NCBI GenBank assembly: GCA_036419695.1
Contig: CP143946.1
Location: 1,663,501 to 1,727,500, forward strand
Direction of reading: 5' to 3'
Length of the DNA: 64,000 nucleotides
DNA from: [Clostridium] symbiosum
GTDB taxonomy: Bacteria; Bacillota; Clostridia; Lachnospirales; Lachnospiraceae
Position 1 is the stretch's first letter; each line of letters starts with the position of its first letter. Of this stretch, positions 18,323 through 27,270 are shown in pieces. The position numbers and the translations under genes were made by a program. Under the pieces are notes generated by a model. It had not been told where the DNA came from, made no database searches, and saw only the letters and a list, made by a program, of their open reading frames with translations.

Positions 18323-18362
18323 AGACGGTGATTTGCTCGTGAAACGTGCAGGTTATCGTTGA

Positions 18363-18417
18363 GGGCGGTGAAAGGTTCGCGGAGTGTACTTTTCATCGTT
18401 ACGTTGTTGCATTAAGG
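18363..18417. repeat. Dispersed short palindromic repeat, copy 1
   Basis: Contains GTGAAAGGTTCGCGGAGTG and TACTTTTCATCGTTACG, a diverged version of a unit also found at 37072-37115 and 62362-62410 (core GAAAAGTTCGCGAAGCG then TGCTTTTCG). The core is a small hairpin (GAAAAG/CTTTTC with CGC/GCG). It lies just after the LysR gene. Confidence 0.5.
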
Positions 18418-18539
18418 GCGTTTTCCGGCGCTGTTCTCTTTTATCTGCTCCCTTTTCCGTCTTCTAAGATGTTTGAGAAAAGGCATCTTTTTCTCCGAAA
18501 CCATAAATTAAAATATCAATTTCAACCAGTAATGGCACA

Positions 18540-18577
18540 AAGAACGTCAGCAAACCTGCAAGGTTGCTGGCGTTCTT
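18540..18577. other. Strong hairpin in the LysR-operon gap
   Basis: AAGAACGTCAGCAA (18540-18553) pairs with TTGCTGGCGTTCTT (18564-18577) with one G-T pair, and CCT/AGG closes the loop. There is no T tract on either side, so it is not a standard terminator. The rest of 18323-18789 shows no supported gene; two weak frames (106 codons +, 80 codons -) have neither ribosome-binding site nor recognisable content. Confidence 0.5.
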
Positions 18578-18789
18578 CAGATTGCTCGAAAATAATTGTA
18601 TTTCAAGGCCTTCCGGCAAAAAAAATTCCATACAGGTATTCAATCTGTTCATATGAGCGCTTTTAAGGATAATTTTATAAGGGATGACGAGTTCCCAAGA
18701 ATCCATGGAGAGAGATAATTCGTTTCCATAAAGTTAATAAAGTGATTAATTGTTACGTTATTTGAAAAGATACTGTTAACAAAGCTGAG

Positions 18790-18817
18790 ATTGATCATAA
18801 GTTTGATTTTGCTATAC
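18790..18817 (+). promoter_or_regulatory. Likely promoter of the glycyl-radical operon
   Basis: TTGATC (18790-18795), 16-bp spacer, TATACT (18812-18817), 54 bp before the start of the carrier gene. The AT-rich sequence just upstream is a reasonable place for LysR binding, but no clear T-N11-A palindrome stands out. Confidence 0.6.
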
Positions 18818-18870
18818 TTTAAACAACGTAGCGCTTCGTAAAAATGAAAAAAACGGGAGGGTAAGAAAAC

Positions 18871-20172
18871 ATGTTCACAGCAATTGCAGGGGTAATTGGC
18901 ATTCCTTATTTTACTTTAATCGTTGTATTAATAACATTGATTATTTTTGCCAGAGATAAATGGCCGGCAGGTCTGGTTGCAATGGGGTCGGCCATCGTAT
19001 TGGGCGTATTTGGATGTGTTGCAACGGATAAGGTCTTTTCCGGTTGGTCAAGTAATTTGACTTTAATGATTATGGGAATGATGATTGTTGGTAACGCTTT
19101 ATTTAAAACCGGCGCAGTGCTGCTGGTTGGCAAGTCGATTATGAAAGCAAAATTTGCAAGCAATGAGAGAGTCGTAATGGTTATTATCATGATTGCCTCT
19201 GGACTCTTAAGCGCTTTTCTTTCTAATACTGCTGTTGTCGCAACGTTCATTCCGCTAATTGGAGCTATGGTAGCGGCTTCAAACGGCAAGTTGAAAAACA
19301 AAAACTTATTGATGCCTCTGGGATTAGCTACAGCGATTGGCGGTGCACTTACTCTGGTAGGCTCCACGGCACAGCCGATGGCTAACTCAATATTGGAACA
19401 GCAGGGTCTGCCGTTGTTTGGTATGTTTGACTTTGTACCCGTTGTCCTTCCTATGTTTATTTGCCTGATTGTTTATTTTGCAACGGTTGGATATAACATG
19501 ATGAATAAACATTTAGATTTCGAGGACACGGTTGCTGCGGTAGATGTAAGTACCATTGAAAATGTAAAAACCACTTGGAAGACCTGGTTTTCTGTTGGCA
19601 TCCTGGTATTTTGTGTAGCAGGTTTCGTAGCAGGTTGGGGGAAGACCGGTATTATTGCTCTGATTGGCGCGGCTGCCGCTATGCTTACCGGGTGCGTGTC
19701 TTTTAAAGAAGCAGTCAAAGAAGCAGTGGACTGGAATACAATTTTTGTTATGGCTTTCGCACAGACCATTGCAGCTGCGATGAATGATTCTGGCGCAGGT
19801 AAGATGGTGGCGGAAACAGCAGTTAATTTAGTTGGCACCAATCTGCTGGCACAGACCGCTGCATGCGTAATCGTAATTACCGTATTAACAAATATTATGT
19901 CCAATACTGCAACTGCGGCAATGATGACGCCTATCTATATTGCGATTGCCGCGCAAATGGGAGTAAACCCGTATACATTTGTAATGGCAGTTGCAGTTGC
20001 TGCAAACCTGACAGCGGCTACGCCTATCGGCGGAACCGCAATCACTATGACGTTACCAGCCGGTTACCGCTTTAAAGATTTTCTTAGAATCGGCACTCCA
20101 ATTAACATAATGTGGGCGGTTCTGGCAATCGTACTGATTCCAATCGTATACAGTTTTGAATTCGTGGGATAG
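18871..20172 (+). CDS. SLC13/DASS-family carboxylate transporter
   Basis: A 433-residue carrier with about 11 membrane segments and two repeated SNT motifs (FLSNTAVVATFIPL near residue 115, IMSNTATAAMMTPI near 350), the hallmark of the DASS/SLC13 fold that binds C4-dicarboxylates and sodium. A second helix-breaking pair, GGALTLVGSTAQP and ATPIGGTAITMT, fits the substrate and ion sites. GGGAGGG precedes the ATG. It is the first gene of the glycyl-radical operon, with the activase 11 bp downstream. It may bring in the pathway substrate, or exchange fumarate and succinate (inference). Confidence 0.88.
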   Translation: MFTAIAGVIGIPYFTLIVVLITLIIFARDKWPAGLVAMGSAIVLGVFGCVATDKVFSGWSSNLTLMIMGMMIVGNALFKTGAVLLVGKSIMKAKFASNERVVMVIIMIASGLLSAFLSNTAVVATFIPLIGAMVAASNGKLKNKNLLMPLGLATAIGGALTLVGSTAQPMANSILEQQGLPLFGMFDFVPVVLPMFICLIVYFATVGYNMMNKHLDFEDTVAAVDVSTIENVKTTWKTWFSVGILVFCVAGFVAGWGKTGIIALIGAAAAMLTGCVSFKEAVKEAVDWNTIFVMAFAQTIAAAMNDSGAGKMVAETAVNLVGTNLLAQTAACVIVITVLTNIMSNTATAAMMTPIYIAIAAQMGVNPYTFVMAVAVAANLTAATPIGGTAITMTLPAGYRFKDFLRIGTPINIMWAVLAIVLIPIVYSFEFVG

Positions 20173-20183
20173 AGGTACATTAA

Positions 20184-21119
20184 ATGAGTATAAGTGGAAA
20201 AATATTTGATATACAAAGATATTCATTGCATGACGGACCTGGCATACGGACATTGATTTTTATGAAAGGATGTCCGCTGCGGTGCCGCTGGTGTTGCAAT
20301 CCGGAAGGATTGCAACACCAGGACGATATTCTCTATGATTTGACACGATGTATTGGGTGCGGAAAATGCCTGGATGTATGTCAATTTGACGCGGTTCATC
20401 TTAGTCAGGAGGAGGGATTCACGATCGACCGCGCGAAGTGTACGCATTGCGGAGAGTGTGCAAAAGCGTGTCCCTCCGGCGCCAAAACAGTTGCAGGACG
20501 TGAAATCACAGTACAGGAAGCGCTGGATATCGTCAGACGTGATAAACCTTTTTATAAATCATCCAACGGTGGGGTGACACTGGGGGGAGGTGAAATATTA
20601 GAACAACCTGAATTTGTGTATGAAGTCCTGAAGGCATGTAAAGAGGATGGAATCAACACCGCAATAGAAACCAGCGGATATGGACAGTGGGCCCATCTTG
20701 AAAGAATTTTAACAGTTACCGATACTGCGTTTGTGGATTTGAAAACAGTTAATCCCGCGTTACATTTGACAACTACAGGAGTGAGCAATACCCGGATACT
20801 GGAAAATCTGCAGAAAGTAAATGATTTTATGGGAAAGGAAGAAAATCGGAAGAAGGTATTTACTGTCCGTATACCGGTTATTCCGGGCATGAATGATACG
20901 ACAAAAGATGCGATGGAGGCAGGTTGTTTCCTGAAGAAACTGCAGAATTGTACCGGCGTTGAAGTGTTGCCCTTTCATAACTATGGCGAGATAAAATACA
21001 AAAAGCTGGGAATGAACTATGAATTTGCGGACTACCCGAACAGTACGGTTGAAATGCTGATTACCTATCAACACGTGCTTAAGGAAAGCGGAAGAGATGT
21101 TGTTGTAAAGAAAATGTAA
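20184..21119 (+). CDS. Glycyl-radical enzyme activating enzyme (radical SAM)
   Basis: A 311-residue radical-SAM protein. It uses SAM and a [4Fe-4S] cluster bound by Cys30, Cys34 and Cys37 (GCPLRCRWC) to abstract hydrogen from a glycine of its partner. Two further ferredoxin-type clusters are indicated by CIGCGKCLDVC and CTHCGECAKAC, the insert typical of activases for the non-PFL glycyl-radical enzymes (dehydratases, decarboxylases, benzylsuccinate-type synthases); PFL activase lacks it. Its substrate is surely the enzyme encoded 19 bp downstream. The start at 20184 has only a weak upstream site (GAGGTACATTAA). Confidence 0.95.
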   Translation: MSISGKIFDIQRYSLHDGPGIRTLIFMKGCPLRCRWCCNPEGLQHQDDILYDLTRCIGCGKCLDVCQFDAVHLSQEEGFTIDRAKCTHCGECAKACPSGAKTVAGREITVQEALDIVRRDKPFYKSSNGGVTLGGGEILEQPEFVYEVLKACKEDGINTAIETSGYGQWAHLERILTVTDTAFVDLKTVNPALHLTTTGVSNTRILENLQKVNDFMGKEENRKKVFTVRIPVIPGMNDTTKDAMEAGCFLKKLQNCTGVEVLPFHNYGEIKYKKLGMNYEFADYPNSTVEMLITYQHVLKESGRDVVVKKM

Positions 21120-21138
21120 TTGCAAAGGAGGTTTAATA

Positions 21139-23547
21139 ATGTATTACGAGGCGACAGATAGAGTAAAAAGATTAAGGCAAAGATTCATGACTTACAAACC
21201 TAATGTAGATATTGAGCGCGCTTTGATTTATACAAGAGTTTTTAAAGAATCTGATACGGTAAAGGATGATCCGCGTATTATTGCTTTGGCAAAAGCATAT
21301 TCCATTTTTTTAAATGAGCGGTCAATTTATATCGAGGAGGATCAGCTGTTTGCTGGTTCATTTGGGCGTAAGCCGCGCGCGTTTCCCATTTATCCGGAAA
21401 CACTGGGGGATTCTCTCATTGGGGAATATCGAAAACTGACGACCAGGGAAATCGATCGATTTGAATACCCTGAAGAGGACAGGCTGGTGTTAGAAGAGAA
21501 ACTACATAAATGGCATGGTACAGGAATGTATAGTTATGTTTTTGATGATATGCCTATGTATGCGAAAAAGCTGTTCCTGAAGGATCCGGAAAACACCGTT
21601 TCCGGAGGCACAAATATTTTTTCTTTAGATGTACCGCTCAACGGTCCTGCCGGACATATAACCCCGGATTACCAGACTGTGTTGGCGATAGGTTTCCAGG
21701 GAATCAAAGCAAATGCAGAAAAAAGGCTTGAGCTTGCCGAGGCCCAGCATGATCAGGAAGGAATTAATTTCCTGAAAGCAGTGATTATTTGTGCAGATGC
21801 AATTACAAATTTTGCGCACAGATATGCAAATCTGGCAAGAAAAAAAGCGGAAACAGAGAGCGACAGTAGAAGGAAACAGGAGCTTCTTACAATTGCAGAA
21901 GCGTGTGATCGTGTCCCAGGCTTACCGCCGCGAACATTTCAGGAATGTCTGCAGGCAGTCTGGTTCACTTTTATTGGCATTCAGATGGAAGCATATGAAA
22001 GATGTTTTGGCTGTGGGCGTTTGGACCAGTATGCATATCCGTATCTGAAGGCAGATTTGGAGACGGGACGGATTACTGAGGAGCAGGCCCAGGAGCTGGT
22101 CGACTGCCTGTGGATGAAATTCCCGGAGACAAATTATATTAATACAGATTATCATTCGCAAATTGCATCGGGATTCCCTTCTCAGCAGCAGATCATGGTT
22201 GGAGGGCAGACCCCTGACGGTAAGGATGCGAGCAACAAGCTTAGTTATATGTGTTTGCAGGCTTCAATGAACACATTGCTTCACCAACCTTCCATTTCAT
22301 TCCGTTATTTTGAAGGAACCCCGGATTCCCTGGTAGAGCAAGCCTGTCGGCTGGCCAGAAAAGGTGCGGGACATCCCTCGTTCTTTAATGACGGAAGATG
22401 CGTTTCCGCTTTGGTGTACAAGGGTATTTCCCTGGAAGACGCCAGGGACTATTCCTCTGTGGGCTGCGCGGGTATTCAGCCGACGCGTAAAGACAAAGGC
22501 ACGCACAACGCCGGATATCTTAATGTTGCATCTGCATTAGAATTAGCCTTGCACGACGGTTACTGGAAAAAAGGAAATAAACAGGTCAGTATCCATACCG
22601 GTGATGCCTCTCAGTTTAAGAGTTTTCAGGAAGTTCTGGATGCATTTGAAAAGCAGCTTTCTTATTTGATAAAGGTTTATTCCGAGGAGATTGTAAAAGT
22701 AGAAAAAGCGCACAGGGATGTTTGCCCAACGCCGTTTATTTCCAGTTTTATTCAGGATTGCATTGGAAATGCGAGAGATAAAAGCGCAGGTGGAGCTCTG
22801 ATAAATTCGGGTCCTACACCAAGAGGAATTGGGTTGGCCGATGTGGCAGATTCCCTGTCAGCTCTTAAAAAGTGGGTGTTTGAGGAACAGAAATATACAA
22901 TGGCGGAAGTGCTGGAGGCTATGGATCACAACTTCGAAGGCTACGAAGAAATGAGACAAATCTTATCCGCTAAGACAGACTGTTATGGCAATGATATTGA
23001 GGATGTGGATAATATTGCCAGGAAAGTAGTTGAGATTTATGGATTGGAAACAGATAAATACAGAAGTTTGTACGGTGGACGGTTCCATCCCGGCTTTAGC
23101 TCTGTTTCTTCTAATGTGCCATATGGTACAGCAGTGTGTGCGCTTCCGGATGGAAGAAAGGATTACACGCCTCTTGCTAACGGGAATTCTCCCTGCAATG
23201 GCGCTGATATCTCCGGCCCTACAGCGGTTGCTATTTCGTGCGGAAAATTGAACCATGATTTGATGAGCGGCGGCTCAATACTAAATGTTAAAATTACTCC
23301 TTCGTCAGTTGCGGATGAAGACGGTTTGCAGCGATTTGTTGAATATGTAAAAGGTGCGATGGCTGCGGGGGTTTGGCATGTTCAATTTAATATAGTAGAT
23401 CAGGCTACTTTGAAGGATGCACAAATTCATCCGGAAAACCACCGTGACCTTATTGTTCGTGTCGCCGGATACAGTGCGTTCTTTACGGGACTTAGCAAAC
23501 AGCTCCAGGAGGATCTGATCAGACGAACTGAGCAGGAGTTACGGTGA
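21139..23547 (+). CDS. Glycyl-radical enzyme of unknown reaction
   Basis: An 802-residue member of the PFL-like glycyl-radical family. The radical glycine is Gly777 in RVAGYSAFF; the active-site thiyl residue is Cys443 in SVGCAGIQPT. Only one Cys is present, so it is not pyruvate formate-lyase, which has adjacent cysteines. The residue two after the Cys is Gly rather than the Glu of the GCVE motif of glycerol/propanediol dehydratases, choline and hydroxyproline enzymes and arylacetate decarboxylases. C-C bond formation of the X-succinate synthase kind, or an unknown reaction, is therefore more likely than elimination. A perfect AAAGGAGG precedes the ATG. Neighbours (CoA-transferase, hydroxyacyl-CoA dehydrogenase, thiolases) imply the product is an acid oxidised as a CoA ester. 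Confidence 0.92.
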   Translation: MYYEATDRVKRLRQRFMTYKPNVDIERALIYTRVFKESDTVKDDPRIIALAKAYSIFLNERSIYIEEDQLFAGSFGRKPRAFPIYPETLGDSLIGEYRKLTTREIDRFEYPEEDRLVLEEKLHKWHGTGMYSYVFDDMPMYAKKLFLKDPENTVSGGTNIFSLDVPLNGPAGHITPDYQTVLAIGFQGIKANAEKRLELAEAQHDQEGINFLKAVIICADAITNFAHRYANLARKKAETESDSRRKQELLTIAEACDRVPGLPPRTFQECLQAVWFTFIGIQMEAYERCFGCGRLDQYAYPYLKADLETGRITEEQAQELVDCLWMKFPETNYINTDYHSQIASGFPSQQQIMVGGQTPDGKDASNKLSYMCLQASMNTLLHQPSISFRYFEGTPDSLVEQACRLARKGAGHPSFFNDGRCVSALVYKGISLEDARDYSSVGCAGIQPTRKDKGTHNAGYLNVASALELALHDGYWKKGNKQVSIHTGDASQFKSFQEVLDAFEKQLSYLIKVYSEEIVKVEKAHRDVCPTPFISSFIQDCIGNARDKSAGGALINSGPTPRGIGLADVADSLSALKKWVFEEQKYTMAEVLEAMDHNFEGYEEMRQILSAKTDCYGNDIEDVDNIARKVVEIYGLETDKYRSLYGGRFHPGFSSVSSNVPYGTAVCALPDGRKDYTPLANGNSPCNGADISGPTAVAISCGKLNHDLMSGGSILNVKITPSSVADEDGLQRFVEYVKGAMAAGVWHVQFNIVDQATLKDAQIHPENHRDLIVRVAGYSAFFTGLSKQLQEDLIRRTEQELR

Positions 23548-23588
23548 AGTACATAAAGCGGGCTAAATAAATAGATAGGAGAAACAAA

Positions 23589-24812
23589 ATGACCAGAAAA
23601 AATGCTGTATATATCACTCACGGAGTGAGGACCGCGATTGGTAAAATAGGCAGATCCCTTAAAGACGTAAGCGATACTGACCTTGCCATGATTGTCATTA
23701 AAAATCTTCTTGAAGAGAGAGCTAAACTGGATTTTCAAGAAATCGACCAGGTCATTTTCGGCGAGGTGAAACAAAAATCCGATTCAGCCAATGTTGCCAG
23801 AGCGGCAGCATTGCTGGCCGGGATTCCGGAGAAGGTTCCTGCTTATACAGTAAACAGGCAATGCGGCTCAGGATTACAGGCAATTATTGATGCATTTGAG
23901 ATGATTGAAACCGGTGAAGCGGATACGATTGTTGCAGGCGGTGTCGAAAACATGAGCCAATCGGTCTATTATATGAGGAACGCAAAGGAAGGTCTGAAAA
24001 ACGGTGATTTTTCAATTGAAGATTCGCTTATCGCCGGCGGGCCGGGAGCTGTTCCTATTGAAAAATATGGTGTCTGGCCAATGGGGATGACGGCAGAAAA
24101 ACTTGCTGAATTATATCACATCACACGTGAACAGCAGGACGTTTTTGCTATGAACAGTCAGCTTAAAATGCATCATGCTATGGAGGAAGGGCGGTTTAAG
24201 GAACAGATTGTGCCTGTTCCTGTGATTGATAATGGGCATAAGACACTCTTTAGTACAGATGAACACCCTTTCCTTTCCTCCATGGAAAAACTGGCGGCAT
24301 TAAAGCCAGCGTTTAAGAAAGAAGGTACTGTGACAGCGGGAAATTCTTCCGGACGTAATGACGGAGCCTCCGCTGTGCTGGTTATGTCTGAAGATAAAGT
24401 GAAAGAATTTGGCTATAAACCAATGGCAAAGATAATATCGGTGGGAAGCAGCGGGTGTGATCCGACAATTATGGGACTTGGACCCGTAGAATCCTCCATA
24501 CTTGCGATGAAGCGCGCCGGACTCACACTGCATGATCTTGACATTATCGAATTAAATGAAGCTTTTGCCGCACAATCGATTGCCGTTATAAAGGAATGGG
24601 AAAAACTTGGTATTTCTGAAGAAGCGCTGCTTTCAAAAATCAATCCCAACGGAGGGGCCATTGCCCATGGCCATGCTCTGGGCAATACAGGAGCGGCATT
24701 GACTGTCAAGTGTATGTATGAAATGCAGCGAAGAGAGACAGCAAGATATGGAATGATAACCATGTGCTGTGCCGGCGGTGTCGGTGTCGCAGCGATTATC
24801 GAAAAATGTTAG
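23589..24812 (+). CDS. Thiolase, catalytically complete
   Basis: A 407-residue thiolase (acetyl-CoA acyltransferase family). The nucleophile is Cys92 (NRQCGSG). NEAFAAQ, the His in GHALGNTG and the second Cys region CCAGGVGVAA are all present. It should cleave a 3-oxoacyl-CoA with CoA, or run in reverse. Residues about 125-165 carry the usual loop domain. It starts 42 bp after the glycyl-radical gene, with AGGAG upstream of the ATG at 23589. The next gene encodes a degenerate thiolase 9 bp later, so the two probably form a hetero-oligomer. The acyl group is not predictable from sequence alone. Confidence 0.93.
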   Translation: MTRKNAVYITHGVRTAIGKIGRSLKDVSDTDLAMIVIKNLLEERAKLDFQEIDQVIFGEVKQKSDSANVARAAALLAGIPEKVPAYTVNRQCGSGLQAIIDAFEMIETGEADTIVAGGVENMSQSVYYMRNAKEGLKNGDFSIEDSLIAGGPGAVPIEKYGVWPMGMTAEKLAELYHITREQQDVFAMNSQLKMHHAMEEGRFKEQIVPVPVIDNGHKTLFSTDEHPFLSSMEKLAALKPAFKKEGTVTAGNSSGRNDGASAVLVMSEDKVKEFGYKPMAKIISVGSSGCDPTIMGLGPVESSILAMKRAGLTLHDLDIIELNEAFAAQSIAVIKEWEKLGISEEALLSKINPNGGAIAHGHALGNTGAALTVKCMYEMQRRETARYGMITMCCAGGVGVAAIIEKC

Positions 24813-24821
24813 GAGAAAACC

Positions 24822-25946
24822 ATGGAAAATGTATTTGTGGGTGGATTTGCCCGTACACCAATCGGTAAACTTGATGGAAACTTAAAAACATTCACTGCGG
24901 AAGCGCTCGCTGTCGAAGCGATACGCGCTGTATTGTCAGAAACAGGGCTTTCTTCAGATGAAATCAGCGAGGTAATCGTTGGCAATGCCAAACAGACCAG
25001 TACGCACTCCAATCTGGGCAGGTATGTCACTCTGGCTGCGGATCTTCCGGAAAAAACGCCGGCTTATACAGTACAGAGGCAGGACGCTTCTGGAATGCAG
25101 GCTATCATGAATGGGTACGCGAAAATAAAGTCGGGAAATGCAAGTATCATTCTTGCCGGCGGAACGGAAAGCATGTCCCAGATCCCTTATGAAATTTTGA
25201 ACGCACGGTATGAATTCACCCCGGATAAAATTGTAATGCATCCAATTGAGGCAATGATTACCGGCGGTCTGCCAAGGGAAAAGTATGGAACTGTCACCCT
25301 TGACGCGATTAATAAAACAATAAGTGAAAAATATGCAATCACCGAAGAGGAACAAAAGGAATTTGTTCAGTTGAGCCAAAGAAAAGCAGCGGAGTCGTCC
25401 CTGAAAGAGCGCGTTACTCCAATAAAGGTAAAGCTTAAGAAAACGGTATTGGATATAACGCAGGATGAAATTCGTGACAGAACAGAGATGAAAGCCCTGC
25501 CTGCAGACGCTGCTGCAGCATGTTTGCTGATGAGCAAAGCTGCGTTGGATGAGAATAACCTGAAGCCGATTGCGGAAATTGTGTCAATCGGGACTTCTGC
25601 CGGCGATCCGTCAGGGGAAGGTCTCCTGGGAACCGCTGCGGCGAAAAATGCACTTAATAAAGCTGGGAAATCGATAGAAGATGTAGATTTTATTGAGGTG
25701 AATGAAATAACGGCAGCACAGGTTCTTGCGACGGCACAAAGTCTCGGAATTTCAAAGGCGGATATGAAAAAGAAATTGAATGTTCATGGAGGTGCATTGG
25801 CAACTGGCAATCCATGGGGGGCGGCTGGCGTAATTCTTTTGGAGCGGCTTATTTGCAGCATGAGAGAAGCCGGCAGGAAGTGGGGACTGGTAATCTGCGG
25901 AGCCACCGGTGGCCAGGCAATTGCCGCTGTAGTAAGAATTATATAG
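24822..25946 (+). CDS. Thiolase-fold protein lacking catalytic residues
   Basis: A 374-residue thiolase homologue, shorter than the usual 390-400. The nucleophilic Cys is Asp88 (QRQDASG where its neighbour has NRQCGSG), and the catalytic His of the GHPLG motif is Asn (TGNPWGAAG). The NE of NEITAAQ and the second Cys in CGATGGQA remain. It should not catalyse thiolysis alone and is most simply a structural or substrate-binding partner of the intact thiolase encoded 9 bp upstream. The reading frame is intact and no other decay is visible, so this looks like specialisation, not a pseudogene. AGGAG precedes the ATG. Confidence 0.88.
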   Translation: MENVFVGGFARTPIGKLDGNLKTFTAEALAVEAIRAVLSETGLSSDEISEVIVGNAKQTSTHSNLGRYVTLAADLPEKTPAYTVQRQDASGMQAIMNGYAKIKSGNASIILAGGTESMSQIPYEILNARYEFTPDKIVMHPIEAMITGGLPREKYGTVTLDAINKTISEKYAITEEEQKEFVQLSQRKAAESSLKERVTPIKVKLKKTVLDITQDEIRDRTEMKALPADAAAACLLMSKAALDENNLKPIAEIVSIGTSAGDPSGEGLLGTAAAKNALNKAGKSIEDVDFIEVNEITAAQVLATAQSLGISKADMKKKLNVHGGALATGNPWGAAGVILLERLICSMREAGRKWGLVICGATGGQAIAAVVRII

Positions 25947-25981
25947 GAAATGCGAATCATATTGTGAGAGGTCAGAGTGCA

Positions 25982-27190
25982 ATGAACAAACCAATGGAAG
26001 GAATTACAGTCATAGAATTGGCAAACTATGTCGCTGGACCGGTTGTCGGCAGGATGCTGGCAGATATGGGGGCCAGGGTCATTAAGATAGAAGGAAGAGG
26101 CGGCGATGCCTGGCGGAAAACTTCGGCCAGCAATACACAGACAGACTGGGATGAAAATCCTTTATTCGATCTTTTCAATATTGGCAAAGAATCGCTCAGT
26201 TTGAATCTCAAAACAGAGGAAGGCAAGGAAATCTTTTTCGAACTGCTAAAGGAAGCCGACATTTTGATAACAAATACCCGTCAGAATTCACTGATGAAGC
26301 TCGGAGTGGATTACGATTCTATAAAGGAGTGCTACCCCCGTTTGATTTATGCGACGTTGACCGGATATGGCTATAATGGGCCGGACTGCAATGCCCCCGG
26401 CTTTGACAACATTGCGTTCTGGTCCCGCTCGGGTTTCAGCGCAGACATGACGATCGGCGAGCCAGAAAGTTATCCTGTCAACAGCCGATATGGGATGGGC
26501 GATACCATTGCGGGAACCACACTATTCGGAGCGGTCATGGCGGCTTTATACAAAAGAGAAAGGACTGGCCAGGGGGAATTTGTCACTACATCCCTGTTCA
26601 ATGCCGGGATATGGGCATTCGGCGGCGGTATCGTTATGGCTGAGAAACCATATGAACACCGTTTCCCGGAGATTCGCAACATGGGAATACCAATGAATCT
26701 GGTCTATCGCTGTGCGGACGGTGAATGGATCCGCTGCACCATATTTGAATTTGAACGCTATGCTTATAAATTCTTTGACGCGCTGGACGTGCATAAGGAA
26801 ATGGAAAATATGGGAGTTACGTCTCTGGACCGCAGCATGGAAAAGGCGGCGGACGTCGTGCCGCTCTTTGAGGAGAAATTCCTGAAAAAAACGTCCACGG
26901 AATGGATAAACCTTTTCGCCAAACTGGATATTGTCTGCGGCAGGCTGAATCATTTCCGTGATGTTCTGGCAGACGAGCAGGCTTGGGCCAATGACTATCT
27001 GCAGAGATATCATTGCACCAATGGGGCGGAACGCATCCTCCCTTCCTGTCCGGTGCGTTTCGGTGAAGGCGGCGCATTTCCTGTGGGTGAACCGGTTATG
27101 TACGGCGCCAGCAACGAGGTAATTCTGCAGGAGCTAGGCTATACTTCGGAACAGATCGGAGAATTTTCGGTGAGAGGTGTACTGGGTTAA
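25982..27190 (+). CDS. Class III CoA-transferase (CaiB/BaiF family)
   Basis: A 402-residue enzyme that moves CoA between carboxylates through an aspartyl-CoA anhydride. The family start MEGITVIELANYVAGP and the catalytic Asp174 (YGMGDTIAG) are present. I start at ATG 25982, after GAGAGGT; the frame is open for 56 more codons upstream, overlapping the thiolase-like gene, without family similarity. Relatives include benzylsuccinate, carnitine, formyl and bile-acid CoA-transferases. In this operon it would activate the acid made by the glycyl-radical enzyme, probably with succinyl-CoA as donor (inference). Confidence 0.92.
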   Translation: MNKPMEGITVIELANYVAGPVVGRMLADMGARVIKIEGRGGDAWRKTSASNTQTDWDENPLFDLFNIGKESLSLNLKTEEGKEIFFELLKEADILITNTRQNSLMKLGVDYDSIKECYPRLIYATLTGYGYNGPDCNAPGFDNIAFWSRSGFSADMTIGEPESYPVNSRYGMGDTIAGTTLFGAVMAALYKRERTGQGEFVTTSLFNAGIWAFGGGIVMAEKPYEHRFPEIRNMGIPMNLVYRCADGEWIRCTIFEFERYAYKFFDALDVHKEMENMGVTSLDRSMEKAADVVPLFEEKFLKKTSTEWINLFAKLDIVCGRLNHFRDVLADEQAWANDYLQRYHCTNGAERILPSCPVRFGEGGAFPVGEPVMYGASNEVILQELGYTSEQIGEFSVRGVLG

Positions 27191-27270
27191 AATGAATAAT
27201 GAAGTTCCGGCGTAGTTGGGCATCTCATTCAGCAGCTGCCTTTTTGTCAGGGAGGATAAAGAAAGATCTT

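Noticed and set aside
18346..18706. 106-codon plus frame and 80-codon minus frame between LysR and the carrier
   Set aside because: Both cross the dispersed repeat or the hairpin and have no start signal or family resemblance.
21139..23547. Reading the glycyl-radical enzyme as pyruvate formate-lyase, choline TMA-lyase or a diol dehydratase
   Set aside because: It lacks the double Cys of the first and the Cys-x-Glu motif of the others, and the operon has none of their usual partners (microcompartment shell, alcohol or aldehyde dehydrogenase).
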